This document shows positions 6,199-14,699 of a stretch of DNA of 45,211 nucleotides, piece by piece. Each line of letters starts with the position of its first letter. The stretch's first letter is position 1. Origin of the DNA: an uncultured Bacteroidales bacterium (GTDB lineage Bacteria; Bacteroidota; Bacteroidia; Bacteroidales; Muribaculaceae); contig UQDU01000016.1 of assembly GCA_900539915.1 (NCBI GenBank), positions 1-45,211 on the forward strand, written 5' to 3'. A program made the translations under genes and the position numbers. Below the pieces are notes generated by a model. That model had not been told where the DNA came from and made no database searches. It saw nothing but the letters and a program-made list of their open reading frames with translations.

Positions 6199-8522
6199 CC
6201 GCCGACATGAAAACCATCCTATCACTTATCCTATCCATTACCGCCGCCGCCACGACTGCCTTTGCGGCACAGACTGTAACCGGCACCGTCATAGATGCCG
6301 AAAGCAAGACGCCGCTTGATTTCGTCAATGTGGTGCTCATGGATGCCGACTCGGCTTTCGTGACCGGAACGGTAACCGATGCCGAGGGGGCGTTTACACT
6401 GCCTGAGCCATCTGAGGCTGCATCCTTAGTCAGGTTCTCATCAGTAGGGTACGAAAACCTCACCATGCCGATGGATGGCAGCGGCAGCCTCGGCACTGTA
6501 GCGATGACACCGTCAGCCATCAGACTCGGCGAGGTGACCGTCAGGTCCGACCGCCCCGTGACATCAATCAGGGACAATGCCCTCGTCACCAACATAGAGG
6601 GAAGCCAGCTGGCTCATGCCGGCACGGCCAACGATGTGCTCGCCCAGATACCTATGGTGCTGGGTCGTGACGGCAATTTTGAGGTCTTCGGCAAAGGGGT
6701 ACCGGCCGTGTATATCAACGGACGCAAGGTAGAGGACACATCCGAACTGTCACAACTCAACTCCGCCGACATAAAATCTGTGGAAGTCATCACCAATCCC
6801 GGAGCAAAATATGATGCGTCGGTCAAATCGGTGATACGCATACGTACACGCCGCCGACAGGGCGACGGCCTCAGCGGAACACTGCGGGTACAGCTCGGTT
6901 TCCGTCCTGACTTCGTGGCCATCAGCCAGGCCAACCTCAAGTACCGCACCGGCGGATGGGAGATATTCGGCAATTTCGGCTACTCCAACGGCCTCTACCG
7001 CAACGACAAGCTCAACGAGATGATTACACGCGGCTCCACCGTTTGGGATCAGAGCATCACAACAAGGGGACGCTCGCGCATCAATGACCTGTTCGGCAAA
7101 CTCGGACTGTCGTATATGATAAGTGACCGCCATTCACTCGGAGCATACTACTCCAACGGCTACAGCCACTCCAACACCGATTTCAGCTATTTCACCGACA
7201 TGAAGGCCGACGGCAAGCACTACGACGACATCACTACCGACGGCCACGGCCATGGCAGCAGTGTGCCCAAGCACCATGTCAATGCCTATTACAACGGCGA
7301 GGCCGGAAAACTCGCCATAGATTTCAATGCCGACTACATATGGCGCAAAAAGCGCGAAGAAACCGCAAACGATGAAATCAGCGACAATTTTGACAATGCC
7401 GCCATATCCACGACCGGCATCACCCGAAGCCGCATGTTCGCCGAGAAACTTGTGCTCGGTTATCCGCTGTGGAAGGGACGCATAGAAGCCGGCGAAGAAT
7501 ACACATCCTCACGCTTTGACAACGACTACTCCACCGACGCCCCCGGCGTAGGCAACGCCACAGCAAGGGTCGACGAAAAGAATATCGCCGGTTTCTTCTC
7601 AATAATGCAGGCGATAGGACGGTTTCAGATAGCCGCAGGGCTGAGATACGAGCATGTCAGATTTGACTATCGCGAAAACGGACAGCTCCGCACCCAGCAG
7701 TCAAGAAGGTATGACAATCTGTTTCCATCGGTCGACATCGCCACAAAAATCAAGCAGGTGCAGCTGTCGCTGAGCTACTCCCACAAGACGCAACGCCCCT
7801 CGTATGCCTTGCTTGACGGCACAGTCGACTACATCAACCGGTTCACCCTTGAGAGCGGCAATCCGTATCTGCGGACTGAGAAGATACATTCGGTGGAGCT
7901 GACGGGAGCATGGCGCATGCTGTTCGGTCAACTCTCCTACTCCTACAAGCAGGACCCGGTACTCATCACCTCGCACCCCTATGGCGATGACGGCGAAGTC
8001 AAGCTGCTTACCAAAAGCAATTTCCCACACATCCACACCCTCAACGCATTTGTGGGAGCACAGTTTGCCGTGGGTATATGGCAGCCCAAAGTCAACCTCG
8101 GCATCCTCAAACAATGGCTGACCATAGATTATGCCGGCAGTCGCAAAAGCCTCTCCAACCCCGTAGGACTGGTGCAGTGGCAAAATGCCATCCATCTCCC
8201 CGGCGACGTATGGCTCAATATAGACATGCAGTGGATGAGCCGCGGCAATCAGGAGAACACGGCGATGAAATCCGCGTCATATCTCAACGCCAAGGTCTAT
8301 AAGGCATTCTGCAAAAACCGATTCAGCGTGTCGGTGGAAGCAAACGACATATTCAACAAGAGCGGCCGCGATTTCACCTTATACAACCGCGACGTCACCA
8401 TCATCCAAACCAGCATAGCCAACAACCGGGCATTCATGCTCACCCTGCAATACAACTTCAACACCACCCGTGACCGCTACAAGGGACGCGGAGCCGGTAC
8501 CAACGAGCTAAACCGCCTCTGA
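6195..8522 (+). CDS. Outer-membrane beta-barrel protein (OMP_b-brl_3 type)
   Basis: A 775-residue outer-membrane protein. After a signal peptide (hydrophobic core about residues 8-22, ending AFAAQ) comes a carboxypeptidase-regulatory-like beta-sandwich (VTGTVIDAESKTPLDFVNVVLMD, about 25-105). A plug-like domain follows (VLAQIPMVLGRDGNFEVFGKGVPAVYINGRKV, about 140-215), then a long barrel. There is no clear TonB box, as is usual for this subfamily. The ATG at 6195 overlaps the preceding stop; the in-frame ATG at 6207 gives a cleaner signal peptide and is an equally good start. Substrate is unknown. The last two residues of the barrel lie 55 bases from a convergent gene. Confidence 0.85.
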   Translation: MTADMKTILSLILSITAAATTAFAAQTVTGTVIDAESKTPLDFVNVVLMDADSAFVTGTVTDAEGAFTLPEPSEAASLVRFSSVGYENLTMPMDGSGSLGTVAMTPSAIRLGEVTVRSDRPVTSIRDNALVTNIEGSQLAHAGTANDVLAQIPMVLGRDGNFEVFGKGVPAVYINGRKVEDTSELSQLNSADIKSVEVITNPGAKYDASVKSVIRIRTRRRQGDGLSGTLRVQLGFRPDFVAISQANLKYRTGGWEIFGNFGYSNGLYRNDKLNEMITRGSTVWDQSITTRGRSRINDLFGKLGLSYMISDRHSLGAYYSNGYSHSNTDFSYFTDMKADGKHYDDITTDGHGHGSSVPKHHVNAYYNGEAGKLAIDFNADYIWRKKREETANDEISDNFDNAAISTTGITRSRMFAEKLVLGYPLWKGRIEAGEEYTSSRFDNDYSTDAPGVGNATARVDEKNIAGFFSIMQAIGRFQIAAGLRYEHVRFDYRENGQLRTQQSRRYDNLFPSVDIATKIKQVQLSLSYSHKTQRPSYALLDGTVDYINRFTLESGNPYLRTEKIHSVELTGAWRMLFGQLSYSYKQDPVLITSHPYGDDGEVKLLTKSNFPHIHTLNAFVGAQFAVGIWQPKVNLGILKQWLTIDYAGSRKSLSNPVGLVQWQNAIHLPGDVWLNIDMQWMSRGNQENTAMKSASYLNAKVYKAFCKNRFSVSVEANDIFNKSGRDFTLYNRDVTIIQTSIANNRAFMLTLQYNFNTTRDRYKGRGAGTNELNRL

Positions 8523-8543
8523 CCGCTATTAGAGGGTGTTGCA

Positions 8544-8586
8544 AAACCCTGTGCCTCGGCAGACTCCTGTCGGCGGCTCAGGGTTT
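8544..8586. terminator. Hairpin between convergent genes
   Basis: AAACCCTG at 8544-8551 pairs with CAGGGTTT at 8579-8586, with an imperfect GC-rich inner stem between them. The structure overlaps the stop codon of the minus-strand gene and could end transcription from both sides. It begins just after TTAGAGGGTGTT (8529-8540), a string shared with the window-end repeat. Confidence 0.45.
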
Positions 8587-9015
8587 GTGCCTGAATTTGG
8601 AGATGAGATACGGCAGGGCTACATAGAGATGGACTATGGCCGAGGCAGATATAATCAGACCGAGCCAGTAGTGCCACAGGCCTAAATGCGGAATCTTGAC
8701 AGGCGACACCAGCTTCACCAGTCCTGTGGCAAACGTGGCGATGAACGCAACGAGCAGAATCCATGTGACACCGCAAAACCATCGGTGACGCGCAGCCATG
8801 GCTATCAGATAGCGGAAGTACACCGAAGCGTGGTATGCCACACAGGCCGTCATAAGGAATCCGCAATAGTAATGGATAGCCTTAAGCAGCGGCCTCGGCT
8901 CGATGATGATGCCGTGTTTCTTAAGATGGAGCATCACTCCGGTCACAAGAACCACTATAAAAGTCACGGAAAGGATGGAGTCAACCGTCATTTTAAATTT
9001 TCTATCATTAGCCAT
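8578..9015 (-). CDS. Four-helix membrane protein, DUF4405-like
   Basis: A 145-residue integral membrane protein with four hydrophobic helices (about 10-30, 45-68, 80-103, 115-138). Histidines sit at several helix ends and centres (in LHLKKH, IHYYCG, YHASV, LWHYWLG and VHLYV), reminiscent of small cytochrome-b-like proteins and of the DUF4405 family. Haem binding is possible but not shown. It is monocistronic and convergent with the beta-barrel gene. Its upstream region holds a TA dinucleotide tract. Confidence 0.7.
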   Translation of the reverse strand: MANDRKFKMTVDSILSVTFIVVLVTGVMLHLKKHGIIIEPRPLLKAIHYYCGFLMTACVAYHASVYFRYLIAMAARHRWFCGVTWILLVAFIATFATGLVKLVSPVKIPHLGLWHYWLGLIISASAIVHLYVALPYLISKFRHKP

Positions 9016-9025
9016 ATCTGTATTG

Positions 9026-9046
9026 TATATATATATATATATATAT
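9026..9046. repeat. TA dinucleotide tract in the leader of the DUF4405-like gene
   Basis: Twenty-one bases of perfect alternating TA (10.5 units), starting 11 bases upstream of the ATG at 9015. A candidate -7 element reading TACGTTAT with a GTTG element 19 bases further upstream lies just beyond it on the minus strand. The tract would then fall in the 5' leader or at the transcription start. Confidence 0.7.
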
Positions 9047-9094
9047 GTATAACGTAAAACAGCACTGATTTAATGCAACGACAGCTCCACAGAC

Positions 9095-10726
9095 CTACGA
9101 AATAAGCTGCGAGATGAAATCGCCGTCGGGCGGCGTGGCGAGTTTGCGGCGTATCGTGGACTTGCGAGTATAGATGGTGGCCGATGACTGCTCGGTCAGA
9201 ACGCCGATCTCTTTAGTTGAAAAGCCGGCACGCATAAGCATTATGATTTGCAGCTCCTTGGGGTGGAACGTGTCGGGGTAACGGCTGACTACCTTGGTGT
9301 AGAAACCGTCGTACAGCTCGTCAACCATCGCGTAGAAGCTCTGCCAGTCGACCAATCCGCCCTTGGCGTCAGGCACCTCGCTGGCACCGATGGTTGAAAT
9401 CTTGCGCAGTGTGTCCTGGTTTTGCGAGGTGGGCGACGCGGCAAACGTCTTGAGTATGCCGAGCTGCTGCAACACGAGCTTCTTGAGCATCGCGCTCTTG
9501 TCTTCCGCACTGTTTCCCCTGACCGAATCGAGCATGGCATTGAGAGCCTCAATGCGCTCCTCGGCCTCCACCAATCGGCGGCGGCGGCGGCGCAACAGAT
9601 AGGATGCCACGGCCACAATCACCAGCAACGCGGTAGAGATGGCAAGGACTACAATCCACAGACGCTGCTTGTCGACAGCGAGCTGCATCTTGCGCGACGC
9701 CTCGACATCAAGCTGGGCTATGGCTGACCGCTTGGTGTGCTGAGCCAGCGCGACATTCTCCACAAGGCGGTTGTTGGGTGTACCGTACAGGTGGCCGCTC
9801 TCGCGGAAAGCGATGGCCTTCTTCATAAACCACATATAGTCGTCGAGACCAGTGTAGTCATCGCTGTGGATGTGCATGGAGTCGATTTCAGAGATGTAAC
9901 GCTTGGCCGTGGCAAGATTTCCGGTGTTGGCATGGAATTTCGCCAACGACACCATGTAGCCTACGCGCTCACCGGCAGGTATGTCAGGATTACGGCGCAA
10001 TATATCGTCAAGGATGGCTAACGCCTGTCGCGAACGCCCTGACTCGTCAAGCACCTCGGCATAGTCGGCCATCACCTCCCTCCATGCCGGAGAATCCTGC
10101 TCAGGACAATAGTCACTTGCCAGTATCTCTTCAAACTGTGCTATGGATTCGTCGTTTCTTCCGGCATAGAAATATATGCCGGCCTTGAAATAGGAGCTGC
10201 GTAGGCGCACCTCCTTGAAATTGGTGTGATAGATGAGCCAGTCGGCATCAGCCAAAGCCTGAGCGAACCTGCCCGAGCGCATGGACTGCGACATGCGGAG
10301 CTGGCGTATCTCATACTGCATATCCACGAGGCTGTCAGGGATAGCCGCGATGACCGAGTCAAGCACAGCGAAAGCCTCATCCTGACGGTCACGGCTGTAG
10401 AGATGGGATATGAGCAGACGGTTGGTCCTGATCCACGAGATGGTATCGCAATGCGCCCTGTAGTATTCCACCGCCTCAGGCAGCAGCGTGTCAGACACGA
10501 GGCTGCGGTTTGTGCCGAAATCCGCCCATGCTTTGGTCAGGATATACTGTGCACGTTGATGCTCCGTGTCGAGGTCGGCATAGTCGATGCCGTCAAGCAG
10601 TATGTGCGCACTGTCGGGACGCTGGGCCACGACCCCGGCTGCAATGTCAAGACGCTCCGATGCGCTGCGTCCACAGGCGCAGAGGATGACCGGAAGGATT
10701 AAGGAGAGGAGGGAAAATGCTTTCAT
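9095..10726 (-). CDS. Membrane-anchored TPR regulator with cytoplasmic LuxR-type HTH
   Basis: A 543-residue sensor-regulator of a type common in Bacteroidetes. It has a lipoprotein-like N-terminus (LILPVILCAC) and a periplasmic TPR-like helical region (about 25-330). One transmembrane helix (WIVVLAISTALLVIVAVASYLL, near 350-372) is followed by an Arg-rich stop-transfer and a coiled coil (VEAEERIEALNAMLDSVRG). The C-terminal helix-turn-helix (HPKELQIIMLMRAGFSTKEIGVL, about 490-525) resembles LuxR/GerE domains. It would let an envelope signal act directly on transcription. It overlaps topB by four bases (ATGA at 10723-10726), so the two are translationally coupled. Its targets are unknown. Confidence 0.82.
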   Translation of the reverse strand: MKAFSLLSLILPVILCACGRSASERLDIAAGVVAQRPDSAHILLDGIDYADLDTEHQRAQYILTKAWADFGTNRSLVSDTLLPEAVEYYRAHCDTISWIRTNRLLISHLYSRDRQDEAFAVLDSVIAAIPDSLVDMQYEIRQLRMSQSMRSGRFAQALADADWLIYHTNFKEVRLRSSYFKAGIYFYAGRNDESIAQFEEILASDYCPEQDSPAWREVMADYAEVLDESGRSRQALAILDDILRRNPDIPAGERVGYMVSLAKFHANTGNLATAKRYISEIDSMHIHSDDYTGLDDYMWFMKKAIAFRESGHLYGTPNNRLVENVALAQHTKRSAIAQLDVEASRKMQLAVDKQRLWIVVLAISTALLVIVAVASYLLRRRRRRLVEAEERIEALNAMLDSVRGNSAEDKSAMLKKLVLQQLGILKTFAASPTSQNQDTLRKISTIGASEVPDAKGGLVDWQSFYAMVDELYDGFYTKVVSRYPDTFHPKELQIIMLMRAGFSTKEIGVLTEQSSATIYTRKSTIRRKLATPPDGDFISQLIS

Positions 10727-12780
10727 TTGGGTGGATTCTTGCGTATGGCGGCGGCGAGGCGTCCGGGGGTAAGGTCGGCGGAATAGGTGTCAAAGGGCAG
10801 ACGCAGCGAGCAACCCTGGGCATAGCGCGAACAGCCATAGGCGGTGCGGCCTTTGAGTATGTGGCCCTCGCCACAGAGGGGACACTTAATGTCCTCGAGC
10901 TTTCTCACTCTCGGAGCCGACGGTTTGCGTGGCTTAGCGGCCTTATCTGACGAGGTGGCTTTAGGCTCGTCCGCTTTGTCGGGAACGGTGGCTATGGTGC
11001 GTCCGGAGTTGTCCGACAGCACGTTGATGACCGTCTGGTTTACCATCTGCTTCAGTTCGTCGATGAAATCAGCCGGGGCATAGTCGCCGCGCTCTATGCG
11101 GCGCAGTTTGCTCTCCCACAGGCCTGTCAGCTTCGCGCTCTTGAGCAGAGGCTCGTTGATGGTGGCTATCAGGTCTATGCCGGCCTGTGAGGGGAGTATC
11201 GATTTTCGCTGGCGGTAGATATATTTACGCTTGAACAGAGTCTCTATTATGGAGGCACGTGTAGATGGGCGTCCGATGCCGTTTTCCTTCATGGCTTCGC
11301 GCAGCTCCTCGTCCTCCACGGTGCGCCCGGCCCCCTCCATGGCTCTCAGCAGCGAGCCTTCGGTGTAGGGTTTGGGGGGCTGTGTGGCTTTCTTGAGCAA
11401 CGATGGCTCGTGAGGGCCGTGTTCGCCCACCGCCATCTCCGGCATCGCCGCATTTTCGGCATCGTCGCCGCCGTCAGCCGGAGCATCCTTGGCATCCGAA
11501 GCATAGACACTGCGCCACCCGGGATCAGTGATGACCTTGCCGGTGGCCTTGAACTCCACCTCGGCAGCTTTGGCCATGACGGTGGTGGAATTGAAGATGC
11601 AATCGGGGTAGAAAGCCGCGATGAACCTGCGAGCTATCAGATGGTAGAGCTTTTTCTCGTCGCCAACGAGCACCGTCGGCGACTGCCCTGTAGGTATGAT
11701 GGCATGGTGGTCGGTCACTTTGGCATTGTCAAACACCTTCTTGCTCTTGGGAAGCCTTGCCGCGAGCACCGGGGCTGTCAGGGAGGCATACGGCGTCATG
11801 CGGCGCAGTATGTCAGGCACTTTTGGATACAGGTCTTCGCTCAAATATGTGGTGTCGACACGCGGATAGGTGGTCACTTTTTTCTCATACAGTGTCTGGA
11901 TGAGCCTGAGGGTATCGTCGGCACTCCATCCCCACTTCTTGTTGCACTCCACCTGCAGCGAAGTCAGGTCAAACAGACGCGGAGGAGCCTCGCGTCCCTT
12001 CTTGTCCTGCACGTCAGTGACATACAGGTCCACACCGGCTATGGACTGCGCCGCCTGTGCGGCTTCCTCCTCTGATGTATAACGGCCTTTGGTAGAGTTG
12101 AACGTGACACCTCTATATAGTGTCTTGACCTCCCAATAGTCCTCGGGGCGGAAATTCTGTATCTCGAGATGGCGGTTGACTATCAGAGCCAGCGTGGGTG
12201 TCTGCACACGCCCTACCGACAGCACCCCTGCCCCCTGGCCGTAACGGAGCGAATAGAGGCGCGTGGCGTTCATGCCGAGCAGCCAGTCGCCTATGGCTCG
12301 CGAGAGCCCTGCATAGTACAGGTTGTCAAACTCAGCCTGAGGCCTCAGATGGGCAAATCCCTCGCGGATGGCGTCATCGGTCAACGAAGATATCCACAGA
12401 CGGCGCACAGGACAGCTGACCGAAGCCTTCTGCATCACCCAACGCTGTATCAGTTCTCCCTCCTGGCCGGCATCACCGCAGTTGATTACCTCCTCCGCTT
12501 CGCCTATGAGGGTCTCGATGACATGAAACTGTCTGCGGTAGCTGTCATTGTCAATCAGCTTGATGCCGAAACCGGCCGGTATCATCGGCAAAGCCCCCAA
12601 TGCCCAGCGTTTCCATGCCGGGGTGTAGTCATGGGGCTCCTTGAGGGTGCAGAGATGGCCGAAAGTCCATGTGACTTTCCAGCCGTCGCCCTCATAATAG
12701 CCGTCACGGCGCGTAGAAGCCCCGAGTATTTTGGCAATATCGGCGGCTACTGATGGTTTCTCGGTGATGCAGAGTTTCAT
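10723..12780 (-). CDS. topB: DNA topoisomerase III
   Basis: Type IA topoisomerase that passes single strands to decatenate and resolve recombination intermediates. The TOPRIM domain starts the protein (E7 in CITEKPSVA; acidic triad DAGQEGE at 103-109). The likely catalytic tyrosine is Y305 in TTYPRVDT. A C-terminal zinc ribbon (CPLCGEGH ... CSRYAQGC, about 640-665) follows a Lys/Pro-rich linker. At 685 residues it matches the usual size. It lies 51 bases downstream of mazG and overlaps the TPR/LuxR regulator gene. Confidence 0.95.
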   Translation of the reverse strand: MKLCITEKPSVAADIAKILGASTRRDGYYEGDGWKVTWTFGHLCTLKEPHDYTPAWKRWALGALPMIPAGFGIKLIDNDSYRRQFHVIETLIGEAEEVINCGDAGQEGELIQRWVMQKASVSCPVRRLWISSLTDDAIREGFAHLRPQAEFDNLYYAGLSRAIGDWLLGMNATRLYSLRYGQGAGVLSVGRVQTPTLALIVNRHLEIQNFRPEDYWEVKTLYRGVTFNSTKGRYTSEEEAAQAAQSIAGVDLYVTDVQDKKGREAPPRLFDLTSLQVECNKKWGWSADDTLRLIQTLYEKKVTTYPRVDTTYLSEDLYPKVPDILRRMTPYASLTAPVLAARLPKSKKVFDNAKVTDHHAIIPTGQSPTVLVGDEKKLYHLIARRFIAAFYPDCIFNSTTVMAKAAEVEFKATGKVITDPGWRSVYASDAKDAPADGGDDAENAAMPEMAVGEHGPHEPSLLKKATQPPKPYTEGSLLRAMEGAGRTVEDEELREAMKENGIGRPSTRASIIETLFKRKYIYRQRKSILPSQAGIDLIATINEPLLKSAKLTGLWESKLRRIERGDYAPADFIDELKQMVNQTVINVLSDNSGRTIATVPDKADEPKATSSDKAAKPRKPSAPRVRKLEDIKCPLCGEGHILKGRTAYGCSRYAQGCSLRLPFDTYSADLTPGRLAAAIRKNPPK

Positions 12781-12831
12781 TGTTCAGATTTTCAACGCTC
12801 TCGGTGTCAGAAGCTTGTTTTACGGACGAGG

Positions 12832-13629
12832 TCAGTCGTCCACGCTGTGTTTGGCCTCATTCCAGAGGGCATCCATCTCGGCGAGGGTCATGTCACGCAG
12901 CGAACGGCCCTGAGCCTTGGCGGCAGCTTCGATCTGGTTGAAGCGGTTGATAAACTTGCGGTTTGTGCGCTCCAAGGCAGTATCTGGGTTTATGCCATAG
13001 ATGCGTGCGAGATTGACGAGGCTGAAAAGCATGTCGCCCATCTCCGCCTCCATGGCATCGCGGTCGCCGTGCTCCACCTCGGCCTTGAACTCCGAAGCCT
13101 CCTCGCGCACCTTGTCCCACACCTGTTCCTTCTCGTCCCAGTCAAAGCCCACGTGGGCGGCTTTCTCCTGTATGCGGAACGCCTTGACCAGCGACGGCAG
13201 CGAAACTGGCACACCGGCGAGCACAGTGCGGTTGCCCCCCTTCTCGCGGAGCTTGAGCTGCTCCCAGTTCTGCATCACCTCGCCGGCTCCGTTGACCTTG
13301 CAACGGTCACCGAACACGTGGGGATGACGGAATATGAGTTTCTCGTTGAGGGCATCGCAGACATCGGCTATGTCGAAAGCATCCTTCTCCTCGCCGATTT
13401 TGGAGTAGAAAAGCACGTGGAGAAGCACATCGCCCAGCTCCTTGCGTATGTTGGCATCATCCTCGTCGAGAAGCGCATCACAGAGTTCATACACCTCTTC
13501 TATAGTGTTCGGGCGCAGCGACTCGTTGGTCTGCACGCGGTCCCAGGGGCATTTGACCCTTAGCTCGTCGAGAGTGTCGATAACGCGCCCGAGGGCCTCG
13601 ATTTTCTCTTGTCGTGTATGTTGCGGCAT
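12832..13629 (-). CDS. mazG: Nucleoside triphosphate pyrophosphohydrolase MazG
   Basis: Hydrolyses NTPs and dNTPs to the monophosphate, clearing non-canonical nucleotides. The 265-residue protein has two tandem MazG domains. The first has IEEVYELCDALLDED followed by ELGDVLLHVLF (about 40-80). The second has REEASEFKAEVEHGD followed by EMGDMLFSLVNLARIYG (about 175-215); the acidic residues of the EExxE/ExxD pattern bind magnesium. Its length matches the E. coli protein. It heads a minus-strand group with topB and the regulator gene and is divergent from the starch-synthase-like gene. Confidence 0.95.
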   Translation of the reverse strand: MPQHTRQEKIEALGRVIDTLDELRVKCPWDRVQTNESLRPNTIEEVYELCDALLDEDDANIRKELGDVLLHVLFYSKIGEEKDAFDIADVCDALNEKLIFRHPHVFGDRCKVNGAGEVMQNWEQLKLREKGGNRTVLAGVPVSLPSLVKAFRIQEKAAHVGFDWDEKEQVWDKVREEASEFKAEVEHGDRDAMEAEMGDMLFSLVNLARIYGINPDTALERTNRKFINRFNQIEAAAKAQGRSLRDMTLAEMDALWNEAKHSVDD

Positions 13630-13698
13630 GGTTAATTGTACTGTTTATATAATGAGACAGATTGCTGACGCTTCGCAAACGCGAAGCATATCCTAAGG

Positions 13699-13706
13699 CA
13701 AAGTTA
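13699..13706 (-). promoter_or_regulatory. -7 element of the mazG promoter
   Basis: On the minus strand this reads TAACTTTG, a full match to the -7 consensus, about 70 bases before the mazG start. No TTTG is present at the usual -33 distance. A 7-bp hairpin (GCTTCGC/GCGAAGC, 13670-13687) falls at the start of the predicted transcript. Confidence 0.55.
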
Positions 13707-13767
13707 GGCATTTTTCATGTGTGTTACGCAGAAGCACCCGAAATATGCAGGGTAATTGGAGTGCGGC

Positions 13768-13798
13768 TTTCGTATTTGGGGAAAAATTGCTAACTTTG
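13768..13798 (+). promoter_or_regulatory. Promoter of the starch-synthase-like/DUF4270 pair
   Basis: TTTC at 13768-13771, 19 bases, then TAACTTTG at 13791-13798. It is one base off the -33 consensus and a full -7 match. Transcription would start near 13805, leaving a leader of about 63 bases. Confidence 0.65.
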
Positions 13799-13867
13799 CA
13801 GCGGTTAATTTCCCCTGACTGCGCCCTCCGGCTCCGCCCGCAGGCGCCAAAAGTTAAGACACGCTCA

Positions 13868-14683
13868 ATGGCCCAGACCAAAGTATTATTTATCTCACAG
13901 GAGATTACTCCCTATCTCGCAGAAAATCCACGCACACTACTCGGACGAGAGCTCCCTCAGGGAGTGGCCGAAAACGGCTACGAAGTCCGCACATTCATGC
14001 CCAAGTACGGGGCCATCAACGAACGCCGCAACCAACTCCACGAAGTCATCCGCCTCTCGGGGCTGAACATACCCATAGACGATAACGACCATCCGCTCGT
14101 CATCAAAGTGGCGACTCTGCTCCCTGTCAGGATGCAGGTCTATTTCATAGACAGCGACGACTATTTCCACAAGCCGCCGGTCAAAGGCCTTGAGACCGAG
14201 ACCGACAAGGAGGACAATGACGAACGGTCAATGTTCTACGTGCGCGGAGTAGCCGAGACGGTCAAGAAACTGCGTTGGGAGCCGGCCGTCATCCAATGTG
14301 ACGGATGGATTACCGCCCTGTCGCCTATGTACCTCAAGCGTCTCTACGCCGACGAGCCGTCGTTTTGCAACAGCAAGATAGTCTACACCCTCCACAATGA
14401 CGCTTTCGAAGGCTCGCTTGACAGCCGGTTTGTCGACAAGCTCCTGCAGGAAGGGCTGACAAAGAAGGACCTCAAGGCCATAGCCAAGGGAGAAGTGGAC
14501 CACAAAGCTCTGACTCGTCTGGCCATCGACTATGCCGATGCCATCATGCAAGCCGATGCCGACGTGGACCCCGAACTCATACAATATGCCGAGAAATCAG
14601 GCAAACCGTTCCTTAAATTCACCACCGAAGAGGAACGCACACCACGCCTCGTGGCATTCTACGAGGAATTACTAAAGAAGTAA
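13868..14683 (+). CDS. Short glycogen/starch-synthase-like protein (GT5 N-terminal domain only)
   Basis: A 271-residue protein resembling the N-terminal Rossmann half of family GT5 glycogen/starch synthases (ISQEITPYLAE, GYEVRTFMPKYGAINE, VQVYF-type strand, VIQCDGWITALSPMYLK). It lacks the C-terminal UDP/ADP-glucose-binding half and the N-terminal KxGGL loop, which is replaced by a sequence containing NPRTLLGRELPQG. It therefore looks non-catalytic as a classical synthase and may be regulatory or have another role. The start at 13868 follows the predicted transcription start; a longer frame from 13721 would begin upstream of the promoter. The DUF4270 gene follows after 16 bases. Confidence 0.8.
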   Translation: MAQTKVLFISQEITPYLAENPRTLLGRELPQGVAENGYEVRTFMPKYGAINERRNQLHEVIRLSGLNIPIDDNDHPLVIKVATLLPVRMQVYFIDSDDYFHKPPVKGLETETDKEDNDERSMFYVRGVAETVKKLRWEPAVIQCDGWITALSPMYLKRLYADEPSFCNSKIVYTLHNDAFEGSLDSRFVDKLLQEGLTKKDLKAIAKGEVDHKALTRLAIDYADAIMQADADVDPELIQYAEKSGKPFLKFTTEEERTPRLVAFYEELLKK

Positions 14684-14699
14684 CACCCCATCCGCGCAA

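Noticed and set aside
13721..13867. Extended N-terminus of the starch-synthase-like protein
   Set aside because: It would start upstream of the predicted promoter, and the added residues have no family similarity.
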